Shown: in pieces, positions 21,510 through 31,900 of the stretch
How the letters are laid out: each line of letters opens with the position of its first letter
Numbering within the stretch: the first letter of the stretch is position 1
Source of the DNA: Viscum album
Taxonomy: Eukaryota > Streptophyta > Magnoliopsida > Santalales > Viscaceae
Length of the DNA: 64,000 bases
Direction: 5' to 3'
NCBI GenBank assembly: GCA_963277665.1
Contig: OY728122.1
Span: 2,120,544,024-2,120,608,023, forward strand
Made by a program: the position numbers and the translations under genes
The notes under the pieces: model-generated
Told to the model about the DNA's origin: nothing
The model's input: the letters and a program-made list of their open reading frames with translations, nothing else
Database searches by the model: none

Positions 21510-21700
21510 ACTTTAAGTGCCCACACAGTTAGTCCACACGGTTTAACAAACCGTGTGCTAACTGTGCATTAGCTTCTTCCTCGATAATCACTCCCCGCAT
21601 GGTTAGTATGCACGGTTAGACAAACCGTGTGCTAACCGTGAATTAGCCACTACCTCCAAGACCAGACTTACACGGTTTGGCCACACGGTTTAGGCAAATA
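21510..21700 (-). repeat. Hairpin cluster in element E LTR
   Basis: CACACGGTTT-AAC-AAACCGTGTG forms a perfect 10-bp stem near 21535-21557. CACGGTT-AGACA-AACCGTG follows near 21610-21632, and further CACGGTT/AACCGTG half-sites lie around them. The 5' LTR has the same cluster at 47680-47860. Confidence 0.75.
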
Positions 21701-21844
21701 GTGCGCCTCCCGTGCGAAGGCCATAACCCTTTATATTTCCTTAAAAGTACACCCAAATGCACCCCAAGCCACCTTGACCTTACAGAACAGCTCTAACACC
21801 ACATTTTCACAAAGGAATGAACCGGAGAGGTCCGGGCCATTACA

Positions 21845-21861
21845 TCAGATACCTCTCAAAA
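21845..21861 (-). other. Element E polypurine tract
   Basis: TTTTGAGAGGTATCTGA lies next to the LTR start on the minus strand. A near-copy of the same block sits ~85 nt upstream (about 21932-21946). Confidence 0.5.
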
Positions 21862-22051
21862 CATTATCGTCTTCGAGAATCCAAAACCCACCTAAAGACA
21901 AAACAAAACAGGGTCTGAACAACCACCCAACGAGATACCTCTCAAAAGAGATCAAGCCACCAAAGCAAAAAAGGATGCCATATCATAAACATGACTGTTC
22001 CACAACCACATAAGTTACAACGATCCACGAAAAGAGTTAAACATCAAACCA

Positions 22052-23740
22052 CTATGGGTAATGAGCACATATCTGTGACTCACGTTCCCAAGTACTCTCT
22101 TCCAAGCCACCGTGTCGCCGCAAGACACGAACTAAAGGGATGGATCGCCCACGAAACACCTTCTCCTTGTGGTCCGGTATCTCCACAGGTCTCTCCTCAA
22201 AGGTGGCATCATCATCAACATCGATCTCTCCCCAATCGATGATGTGGGAGTCGTCATGAAGATAACATCGTAGCTGTGATACATGGAAAACATCATGTAT
22301 TCGACTCATCTGAGGGGGAATTGATACTCGATATGCCAAAACTCCAACACGAGCTAACACCTCGAAAGGCCCATCAAAGCGGGGAGAAATCTTACTCCTA
22401 TGACCAAACCTTCGCTTCCCACGATGGGGAGTCACCTTCAGAAACACATGATCCCCAACATTAAACTCTAAGTGTCTCCTTCTCTGATCGGAAAATGATT
22501 TTTGACGATCTTGCGCTACCTTCATCCTCTCATGAATCACCTGAACCATCTCTGTTGTATTTTGCACTAGTTCCGGTTCGAGAATTGCTGTCTCTCTGAC
22601 CCCAGTCCAGCACAACAGAGAACGGAAAGGCCGGCCATACAAGGCTTCAAATGGCGCCATAATGATGGTGGAGTGAAAACTATTATTGTAAGAAAACTCT
22701 ACCAAGGGTAAGTGCCTCATCCATGACCCTCCAAAATCAAGAACACAAGAGAGTAATATATCTTCAAGAGTCTGGATGGTTCACTCTGTATGACCATCCA
22801 TTTGAGGGTGAAAAGTAGTGCTAAGGCATAGTTGAGTACCAAAAGCATGTTCGAGACCCCTCCACACCCTGGAGGTAAAACGAGGATCTCGATCAGAAAT
22901 GATCATCCTTGGGACTCTATGAAGTCTCACCACCTCCTCCAGATAATGCCTTGACAAAACATCCACTGATCTCGACTCCTTGATTGCTATGAAGTGGGCT
23001 GATTTTGTTAAACGATCCACTACCACCCAAATAGAATCATGTCCTCCCGGAGCTTGAGGTAAACCTATAACAAAGTCCATTGAGATGTCCTCCCACTTCC
23101 ACTGAGGAATCTCTAATTGCTGGAGAAGACCACCAGGAACACGATGTTCAACCTTCACCTTCTGGAAGACTAAACATCGAGACACAAACTCTGTAACTGC
23201 ACGCTTCATCCCAGGCCACTAAAAATGACTCTTCAAGGATCGGTACATCTTTGTCACACCAGGATGTACTACTAAGGGTGAACTATGGAACTTTATGAGA
23301 ACTATCTCGTGCATCACCACGGGAACAAAAATCCTTCCATGATAGAACACTCTGTGTTGTTCATCTTCAGACCAACCATCAGGGGCCTCACCACGAACAA
23401 CTAGGTCTCTCCAGACCTCCACCTCAAGATCCCCCAACTGGGACTCTTCTACCTTATGCATCCAGGATGACTGCACCATCATCTGAAAAAGACAACTTCT
23501 ACCTCTGACTTCTCCCATATCAAGATGTAATGCCGACAGTTCTTCTATTACCCTCCAGGAATCACTGGATTCACGCACAACATCACTACATGACTTTCGG
23601 CTCAGCGCATCAGCTACAACATTCCATTTTCTAGGTGTATACGATATTTCAAAGTCATATTCCTGTAGGAACTCCATCCATAGATGCTGCCACAAGTTCA
23701 AGTCATGCTAGGAGAAAACCTACCTCAAACTCTTATGGTC
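22052..23740 (-). pseudogene. pol: Element E integrase with C-terminal chromodomain (decayed)
   Basis: The minus strand reads an HPGVTKMYRSL finger (the CxxC partly lost: SRCLVFQKVK). The retroviral integrase core follows, with Asp at 23077 (SMDFVIGL), Asp at 22894 (ISDRDPRF) and Glu at 22786, that is D-60-D-35-E spacing as expected. A stop follows the Glu codon and the frame resumes with LPLVEFSYNNSFHS, the EALYGR block and the GDHVFLKV (GPY/F-type) region. The end is a chromodomain, RGRSIPLVRVLRRHGG then EESTWERE, closing at CAHYP. It cuts and joins cDNA ends into chromatin; the chromodomain is characteristic of chromoviruses. Only a few stops interrupt it, so it is the best preserved part of E. 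Confidence 0.9.
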
Positions 23741-24895
23741 AGTGAAAACCACAAAGCGTTCCCCAATGAGGTAATGTCTCCTCAACTTCAGAGAAAACAC
23801 CACGGTTGCCAACTCAAGATCATGGGTGGCATAGTTGCATTCATGGGGACGCAACTACCAAGACCCATAAGAAACAACTAACCTCTGTTGCATGAGGACA
23901 CAGCCTAACCCCAGATGCGAAGCATTGCAGAAGACATCAAACTGGACTCCCTCAGCTGGAAGACAAAGGACTGAAGCACTTACTAACTTCTCCTTTATAT
24001 ACTTGAAGGCTACCTAGCACTGACCAGTCCATACAAAGGAATGATCCTTCCTGTTCAAAGCTGTTAGAGGGGTTGAAACCCATGAGAAATTGGACACAAA
24101 CCTCCTGTAATAGCCTGCGAGACCATGTAAACTTTGCACCTCTGAAACTGTCTTGGGGGATTCCCAAGAGACAACTGTTTATATCTTCGATGGATCCACA
24201 ACTACTCCTTGTTGGGACACAACATTCCCCAACTAACAGACCTCTCGAGCCCAAAACTCACACTTCGACAACTTCCCAAACAACTGATGTCGACGAAGAT
24301 CTCCCAAAACGGCTCATAGATGCTCTGAATGCTCCTCTTCAGATGTGGAGTACACAAGGATTTTGTCGATGAAAACTACAACGAACTTGTCCAGGAACTC
24401 ACATAACATAACATTCATCAATCCCATGAATACAACTGGAGCATTCGTCACACCAAAAGACATTACAACGAACTCATAATGCCCATGACGACAACAAAAA
24501 GCAGTCTTTGGGATGTACTCATCCTTCACATGCATCTGATGATATCCTGACCATAATTTGATCTTTGAGAACCAACTTGCGCCCTTCATTTGATCGAATA
24601 AATCATCAATCTATGGAAGAGGAAATCAGTTCTTTATTGTCACTTTGTTTAAGAGAAAATAATAGACACACAACCACAAACTGCCATCATCCTTCTTCAC
24701 GAACAAAACTGGTGGACCCCACGGTGACACACTTGGCCGAACAAAACCACACTTCAACAGACCATCAAGCTATATACGAAGCTCTCATAACTCAGAAGGG
24801 GCCATCCTATATGGAGACATAGATATAGTATACACTCCTGGCTGTAGATCGATCCCAAACTCGATCTCTCGTCTAGGAGGTAAGGCTACAACCTC
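23600..24895 (-). pseudogene. pol: Element E reverse transcriptase and RNase H (decayed)
   Basis: Downstream of the protease the minus strand gives RT blocks: [11 protein letters not shown], then [14 protein letters not shown], then [15 protein letters not shown], and the catalytic box FIDKILVYS at about 24370. In active relatives the two key positions are aspartates (IDL and FIDD). Here both are Lys (IKL, FIDK), so polymerase activity is lost. RNase H follows with the DASHLGLGCVLMQ-type block changed to NASHLG (loss of the first catalytic Asp), then [20 protein letters not shown] and the closing NVVADALSRK at about 23620. The order RT-RH before INT identifies Ty3/gypsy. Several stops and frame changes are present. 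Confidence 0.88.
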
Positions 24896-25440
24896 TTATG
24901 GAAAGACGTCAGGGTACTCCTCTACGACCCTAGGAAACACTAACTTCCGAACCTCTGAAGAACTCAGCATCAACTCAGCCATAAAGGATGATAAGGATGG
25001 AACTTGTCTATGACCCATCCGAGGATCTCTCTCACCAAAAAACACCACTTGCTCTCCATCTGCATCAAAGAAAACGACCTTATTCCTGTAGCAATCCACA
25101 ATATCCTTCACCGAATACAACCAATCCATGCCGAGGATGACATCATATGGTTGTATTCGTAAACATAGAAAATCTCCCCAAGAGCGGTGTTTCCCCAACA
25201 CTAGCTCACAATCTCTACATACTTCAAACAAGTCAGCTCGACCTCCAACTGACGTTGTCAATGCCAACAACACAGGAATCCTCTCTACCTCAAGTCCCAA
25301 GGAATGGACAAGGGTATGTGATCTGAAGGAGTGCGTCGCTCCTGAATCAAACAAGTCATACACCAAGGTAGAAAACAAGAAAAGGGTACCTTGAATGATG
25401 TCTGGCTCATCTGGAGCTGGAAACGCTAGAGCATGAAGCC
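24896..25440 (-). pseudogene. pol: Element E aspartic protease
   Basis: An open stretch on the minus strand contains the retropepsin active site LFDSGATHSF with its Asp at about 25348. It is followed by the flap/loop region and the conserved PYDVILGMDWL block near 25135. Next comes the linker to RT ending EEYPDVFP (24896), the usual boundary. It would cleave the Gag-Pol polyprotein. The active site D-S-G is intact here and the open frame runs the full domain. The 25702-25440 part of the same frame is out-of-frame gag and not meaningful. Confidence 0.85.
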
Positions 25441-25639
25441 GACCACGGCCTCCTCCATGGCCTCTCTGACCCTGATGATGACCACCACCATGGTCGCACT
25501 CTTCTCTCTGAGGATGGGGAGAGTCATGGGGATGTCCTCTTCCCGCCCCATCTCCCTCTGGTGATCTAAATCTAGTGAAAACTGCTGTTGTTGCCTTGGC
25601 TGGAACTGTCTCAATGGAGAAACCTAGAGCGTAGCACCC

Positions 25640-26508
25640 GGTACATGATGACTGATCTGAAAGGTCAGGCACTCCCGCTACTGGTGGCCACGACCACCAC
25701 AAGAAAAAAAAGCGTATGATCCCTTGGAAAAGTCTTGAGAGTTGTTTCCTCCAGAGAAACGATATGGGAAGGGCTGGGACCTACCCCCAGGTGAACGGAA
25801 ACTCTTCTGCCCTGGAAATCGGGAACCTCAGACCACAGCTCTTCTCCGTGAGGAATCATGTTCATTCCCCTCTCGTGACGATACAGTCCTATCCAAAGTC
25901 CTCTCAACAACCTCCTCCCTCGCCAGCACCTCAAGATATGTCTTCAGAATAAATGGGGTGACCTGGCGCTGGATCTCTAGATGCAAAGCCTCCTCGAAAT
26001 GCCTCGCCCTGGACTCCTCATCTGGTAACAGGTCCGAAGCATATCATAGAAGGTTCCTGAAACGGATTCCAAACTCTTGAACACTAGAGCTCCCCTGCCG
26101 AAGGGTAAGAAGCTCCTGACGACTGGACGCCTTCGCAGTTGAAGAAAGGAACCCAACTCTAAACTTGTCTCGAAAATCCTCCCATGAGATCGCTGACTCC
26201 TCCCGATCCCCGAGGAACAACAACCACCACTACCATGCTGCTCCACGCAACATATTCATAACCAAGGACACCCAATGATCCTTCGGATCACGGATTGAAC
26301 TGAAGCCCATCTCGACCTCCTCTAACCAGTCTCCCGTGACTGCATCTGAAACAGAGCCCTCATACATCTACAGACTCTGGCGCTGAAACTCTCAAAGTGT
26401 CTTCCTCCAAGTGTCTTCGTCGTCAACCTCTACCCGGAGGCGACCTACTGGAACAGCCTGCTGAACATCTTCTATGAAAACCTGATGAGGACGTCGAACT
26501 GGAGCCAT
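25640..26508 (-). pseudogene. gag: Element E gag (capsid and degenerate zinc knuckle)
   Basis: The minus strand opens with ATG at 26508 (MAPVRRPHQVFIEDV), 385 nt after the PBS, a normal leader. A capsid domain follows with WLEEVE, SWEDFRDKF and RQELLTLRQGSSSVQEF, then the RARHFEEALH block. Reading needs a frame change near 26060 and tolerates stops after KTL and QSL. Near 25700 is SCGGRGHQ-stop-REC, a CCHC knuckle broken by a stop. Product role: coat protein binding element RNA. The start was chosen because it is the first ATG after the PBS and gives the family-like short MAP.RR N-terminus. Confidence 0.8.
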
Positions 26509-26881
26509 ACCTGCAAAATAACAAACAATTTGAGCTCCTAAGCCTGGAATATGGAATACTCAACATTAATTAATTAATTTTTTTCTTTCATTTGTTTCAG
26601 GTTAACCTATCCCAAGGTCTACCCATTCAAACACAGGCACAAAGAAGAATGATGCATGATCCTTTCCTAGGTTTCTACCCTGAAACCAGTATCACCCTGT
26701 TTAGTAGCCATTGTAAACTTAAAGGTCCGTACATCAAATCATAGGGGGACCTAAACGACTATGTCTCAGCCCGTCTCCAGTGTTTACCTCACTTGCTAAA
26801 CATGAATGACACCATTGCCCTACCAACCCATGCAAACTCACCTGTTCCTAACTCCAAACTCCATCCTATCCCTCAACTTGA
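26509..26881 (-). other. Element E leader between PBS and gag
   Basis: This is the non-coding leader of the internal region. No ORF or repeat of note was seen. Confidence 0.6.
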
Positions 26882-26893
26882 CCTCTGATACCA
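26882..26893 (-). other. Element E primer-binding site (initiator Met tRNA)
   Basis: On the minus strand TGGTATCAGAGG lies 3 nt after the 5' LTR end. Eleven of 12 bases match the common plant PBS TGGTATCAGAGC. Confidence 0.9.
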
Positions 26894-26896
26894 CTC

Positions 26897-28670
26897 TGTC
26901 ACAACCCCCTCCCCACAAAGTGTACCCCTCCTGGATCAGCAATGTGAAAAGGGAGATAATGACCCCCGAGTCCTGCCTCTAGTAGGCCCCAGGTTGGCAA
27001 CTAGCACCGAGGGTAGAGTAAACACACAAATGGGAGGCATAACCCTCTAAGAGAACACATGCGGAAGAGAGAGATAAGATAGACACCAACCAACTCCAAC
27101 TCGGAACTGAAATATAAAAGAAACCCATGCACATATATGAAATTCCATGAAAAAGTACAACAACTGAAAGGGAAAACTACAAGTACCCAAAAGAAAGTAA
27201 AACGGCAGCGCCCGCAAGCCCGAACAGCTCCTCCAACCACAATCTAGTAGTAACCAATTTGATCTCCAACCTGATCCAAGTGACCTGAAAAACAGTTTAA
27301 ATATACGTAGGGTGAGTATAACAGTATACTCAACAGGATCCTCCCCGAAGCCTCTCATGCAAAATTAAAGAAAGCATGCTAAAGCACAGTGAACAGCAGT
27401 GAAACTAAATCATCACCTAACAGGTATACTATGTTCCCAACCTCACCATGGCTACTCTCAACAAGTAATGCATACACGAGTATAGAATATAGTAAAGAAT
27501 ATCAAGGGTACCCTGATACTACTTCCCCACTGGTTTGCCTCTTTTTCCCAACGACATACATCTTGTGCATCTCTTTCCAAAGGCTTGCCCGTATAAACTT
27601 GGGCTAATCTCCACAATCTGCACCACATGCATCACAAAAGCTTTCCCGCAGACACCTGGGCTAAGCAACACACCATCCTCAGAACCAAAAGTAACCAGGT
27701 AGTTTTCGGGAGCCACCACAGCTTGCATAACGTGTATCATATGTCGGGTATTATACCTCAAGCCATTACATCCCATACACTGAGTAAGGATCCTCAAGCC
27801 ATCACACTCCCTACACATTACACCTATTGTAGTCCATAGGACACCATATCCAGAATATATGTGTGTGAAATAACCACAAGCCATTACAGCCCTCTACACA
27901 CATATACGGGGAAACTAACCGTTGTTCCAATGGGACTAGTATCTACCAAGAGAAGAGAGCGGGGCTAAAGGGGGTAGTCTGCCATTCATCCTCCCACCGG
28001 AATGTTGGGGAAAACACCCCCAAGGATCAGAATCCCCGGGGTGTCAGTTGCCCTTACTGACAGGGTGGAGTAGTGTATAGAAACACAAAAAGTACAGAAT
28101 ATACTATAACTCACAACCACACTATGGGCATAACCTAGCCTTAGTTTCAACTACAGCCAACGTCTCTCAGACTCCAGGTTGCTATTTCTAAGACTAAGTA
28201 TCCTATAAGCACACAACCAATTAAGGAACTTAATTAGATTACTTCTTCCCCATTTTTTTCATCAATTCCACTTTATGTTAATTAATTCTTTAAAAATTAA
28301 TTAACCAAGAATAATTCCACATTAAGTTTCATCAAACTCCAACCCCATGGGTTAACATTATTTATTCAAACATTCATTACAGAATTAATTTCCCATATTC
28401 CTAGGAATTATAGAAAAGCAAACTATGCTACTAAACACAAGGGGGCTCAACACGGTGAGTAGACGTACTACCCGTCGAGTCTGTGCCGCCTATAGAAAGA
28501 GCGTAGACCCATTCTCCCTTGAGTGTCTAAACACGGAAATCAAGTGGCATACCCCGCGTTTCTTCGCCTCCTTCGGAAGAAGGGTAAGCAAGACCAGCTA
28601 CCTTGAGTAGTGGGGAAAAGTAAAATAGATAAACAACCAAACAAATAACCAAGCATCCAACAACCACATC
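26897..28670 (-). repeat. Element E 5' LTR, U5-proximal part (interrupted by array F)
   Basis: It matches 18608 to about 20430 in the 3' LTR. It ends with CAACAACCACATC at 28670, where array F begins, and the LTR resumes at 46598 (CATCCCATTCC). It holds the stem-loop GGTGAGTATA-ACAG-TATACTCA at 27311-27335 and a strong acceptor CTGTTTTTCAG|GT ending at 27285. Confidence 0.9.
28666..28670. repeat. TSD of array F, left copy (acatc)
   Basis: acatc is followed by TATAGCATCC. The same five bases follow the right end at 46593-46597. The uninterrupted LTR copy (about 20430-20450) has acatc once, confirming a 5-bp duplication at one site. Confidence 0.92.
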
Positions 28671-28853
28671 TATAGCATCCCGCCTTTTTATCACATAAAC
28701 TTTCATTACATTTTACAAAACTAAGGATCTTTAAGGTTTAGTGTCTTGGAAACCAGGAACTTAAAACATGTAACAACAAAAAAAACATTCTTCTTAAACA
28801 CTTGAAAGGCTTCTCCTTATGTTCATCCTAGGTTCATTACTACATCTCAGAAC

Positions 28854-30303
28854 CTGGGGATATACATCAAAGGAAAGGGTGAGCAGAAGGCCCAATAAGG
28901 AAAACCAGAGAAACATTTTACATGTGAACTTGAGATACTTCAATAAGGTCATGAAAAGAACTTTAAGGCATGAGAAAGAAATCATGAGGCATTTCATAAT
29001 AAAAATAAAATTTTTCATAACTTGAAGATGTGCCTATATCATTTAACATAGACAATCATGAACATATCACCAAGGTCCATTCCAAAGGTGTCATTTTAAA
29101 ATTACCAAGGTTATTCACCAAGGTATCATGAAAATTGTAATCTCTAGTGGTTACATCATTACCCAATGCATTGGAGCGCTATCAGGGCGCACCCTTAAAT
29201 TTTCCTTTATTATCATGTGAGCCACATATATCATCATCAAACATTTCATAAATAACCCATATAGCATAAAATAAATGGGTTTCATTTCATAATCATAACG
29301 TTTTAAAAACTGCTTTAAAGACATGATCTTCACGTCACTTTAAACCCATGGAAAGGGAAAGAGGGTCTCATGTATGTAAATCCCAGAATTAAAAATAGAA
29401 AATTTTGATATATATGTGAATACCCTTGTAGAAATAAGATCTTTGAGTATTCACTTTATAACATAAAATAATTTTGAGAAAAGAGAGAGTCATTTTGAAA
29501 CGAAAATTCTGCAGCATAACGGCTATGTTACAAGGTTTTAGAAAACATTGAAAAGAGAGGGGACATGGGTCACCCACTAATAAATGATCCATAAAACAGT
29601 AGGGGGATAGAATATAAGGAATTTAAGAACATGTTAATGAAATTTTAAAGATATACCATATGAAATGAAAAACATGGAAGTGAGACAAAACAAGATTTCT
29701 CTTATGAGAATTCGGCAGCCTAACAGCGTCACTTAACTTCAAAGAAAATGATTTGACAAGATCAAATAGGGTCCCTCATCATATGATCATAAGAGACCAG
29801 TATGATAGATATAGAGATCATACCCCATCATAAAAAAAAGAACTTGAAAGAATTGACATGAATGTAGAACTTCAAAACGAGAAGGGTGAAGAACCACTTA
29901 AAAATTCAGCAGCCTAACGGCGCCACTTAAAACTTCAAAATACTGAATTGAAGAGATAAAATGGGGTCTCTCATCATATGATCATAAAATATCAGTATGA
30001 TAAATTTATAGATCATACCCCAACATAATAAAAAAGGAACTTGAAATACTTTACATGAAAATAGATCTTGAAAAATGAGAAGGGAGAAAGAATCCGTTAC
30101 AAAAATTTCGGCAGCCTAAGGGCGCCACTTAAAACTTCATAAAACAAAATAATGAGAGTAAGAGGGGATATCTCATTATATGAACATGAAAAGGGAAGTA
30201 AGAGGAGTATAGAATAACATCCTCCAACATAAGAACATGGAGCATAAAAGGAATGACATAAAAGAGATTACTTGAAATGAAAGAGAGAGGTCAGATCCTT
30301 TAC
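28854..30303 (-). other. Candidate intron inside array F LTR (LTR1; same in LTR2-4)
   Basis: Donor TTTAAG|GTAAAGG (GTAAGGG in LTR2-4) lies ~150 nt after the TATA box. The stem GGGC-CTTCT-GCTC ends in CTCACCC, and the acceptor TATATCCCCAG|GT follows ~28 nt later. Length is 1450 nt, and the coordinates in the other copies are 33751-35200, 38649-40097 and 43544-44993. This is unproven. Confidence 0.4.
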
Positions 30304-30442
30304 CTTAAAATGTAACGCTTAAACCTCAAAGGATGGGACCTTGAGGGCTTGGGGGAACCTTGGGAGGACTCCTTGGGAGGTAATGAGACCAGAAATTCGT
30401 TGGGGAAGAGTGGGGAGTCGAATGGATGAGAGGAGGGCTTGG

Positions 30443-30450
30443 TATTTATA
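30443..30450 (-). promoter_or_regulatory. Array F LTR1 TATA box
   Basis: CTATAAATACC on the minus strand is followed by a C/T-rich leader. Identical boxes lie at 35340-35347, 40237-40244 and 45133-45140 in the other three LTRs. Confidence 0.65.
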
Positions 30451-31394
30451 GGGAAAGTGAGGGGACAAGGCATTAATGTCCAAGGGACACCTCAAAAGTG
30501 GTTTTCTCAAAAGCATGGGCCCTCCCATGGTACTTCCCATAAAGTTAGGCCACATGTGGACCCCCACACAATAATTCATCACCCTTTTCCGAAAAACCCT
30601 TAAAAAATCTCATGAAATCATCATGACATAGTTATGATGTCATTAAACATACCGAAACCCTAAAACTGTATTTTCACTATTCACTGAAAATTTTACTTTC
30701 TCAGAAAGATCCCAAAATTTCACCTTAATCAAATATCAATGCTCTGATTTCAAAAATTAACTCCATTTTATAAAAATAATTTTCTAAATATTTTTAATTT
30801 ATTTTTTAAATAAATACACTATTCACCGAAAATTCATTTTTTCAGAAAAAACCACAAAAATTAACATAACATAATATCGGTGCTCTGAGTTCAAAAATGA
30901 AATCAATTTTATAAAAATAATTTTCTAAATATTTTTAATTTAATTTTTAATTAAAAAACTCTATTCACCCGAAAAAACTAATACTTGAATAATAATTTAT
31001 GAAACTGTTATTTAACCATTCTATTGAATCACATTACTTAATCAAGGTGCCTAGATTATTTTAAAACTTTCTTTAAGTGAGATTACTAATCCATTTGGTC
31101 ATATTACTAATCCTAATCATAAAATCACTATTCATATTTAACTATTCATCAAAAATCAAGTTGATCTTATTAGACTCCAAATTTTGTACTGAACATAATT
31201 GTAGAAGACCATTTTTTGAAAATCATTACACATTTTTTATTATTTAAGGTTTACATAAACATTTTTAAAATATCATTTTTCTAAAATTCATCAAAAATAT
31301 GCATACTATATTTATCCGGTCATTTGAAATTCATAAACTTCATCATAAGAAGAAATTCCAATTTTTATTTAAAAAAAAGGATTAGACAAGGCAG

Positions 31395-31664
31395 TTACGG
31401 TCTCCTTACATAGCCCCTTATCACACCAGCATAGGACCTAAGTGTAAGGTGTGCTAAGGTGAGAGAGTCTGAGGGAGGCTCGGCCAACATTGCCCGAGTA
31501 GTAATTTCTATCAGTTTGAACTTCTCGTGAAGGCGATTCTGTTCTAGCTTCACATGATGAAGTTCGGCTTGAGTTTGGTCCAGAGCAAAGCCCAATGGTG
31601 CTACCTCCTTCCCAAGTTCTGTTAGATGGGCTTAGATCGGTCCAAGACTACTAGGTGAGGCCAT
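31395..31664 (-). pseudogene. U3 89-codon ORF, LTR1 copy
   Basis: It is the same frame as the intact LTR4 copy, with a Glu codon changed to TAA near the N-terminus (shared by LTR1-3). The remaining open part reads MGFALDQTQAELHHVKLEQN onward. It has private changes R-to-Q and R-to-H in the charged region. It ends RGYVRRP. Product unknown. Confidence 0.6.
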
Positions 31665-31900
31665 CAAATCTTCTTTCTATAATAATTAACCAAGATTACT
31701 TGTATTTAGAGACAATAATCAAAACATTTTGTTCACAGCGGTCATATTGACCGATGGTCATATAACAGTCAGAACCCAATGGTGTCATTTTAATTATAAT
31801 CATGTTTATCAAATAAAACATTTTTGTTGAGTATAAAAATAAAATAAAACAACACATGAAATTAGGCAACAAGATTTATTCCAAATTTCGGGCCGTTACA

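Larger units (their letters stand above)
18608..21844 (-). repeat. Element E 3' LTR (~3.24 kb)
   Basis: It starts TGTAATGGCCCGGACC at 21844 on the minus strand and ends GGGGTCGTGACA at 18608. It includes CACGGTT-type hairpins (21520-21690), a donor GAG|GTAGGGG at 21107, a TGAGTATA stem-loop at 19021-19045, and an acceptor-like TTTTTTAG at 18995. It also has two copies of a ~22-nt CATCACAACACCCCTCCAGG repeat near 20560-20620. Long ORFs here are chance or leader uORFs. Confidence 0.88.
28671..31900 (-). repeat. Array F LTR1 (3230 bp)
   Basis: On the minus strand it starts TGTAACGGCCC at 31900 and ends GGGATGCTATA at 28671. It carries the U3 ORF (31395-31664, with a stop), TATA at 30443-30450, donor 30303 (GTAAAGG, weakened from the GTAAGGG of the other copies), stem-loop 28877-28898 and acceptor 28854. 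Confidence 0.92.

Noticed and set aside
26882..26893. Possible tRNA gene fragments around the TGGTATCAGAGC sites
   Set aside because: Only 11-16 bases match the tRNA 3' end; they are primer-binding sites next to LTR ends, not tRNA genes.
30319..30582. 87-codon minus ORF present in all four F LTRs
   Set aside because: It overlaps the TATA box and the leader start; conservation is explained by the young age of the copies and promoter function. The matching element A region is not conserved as protein.
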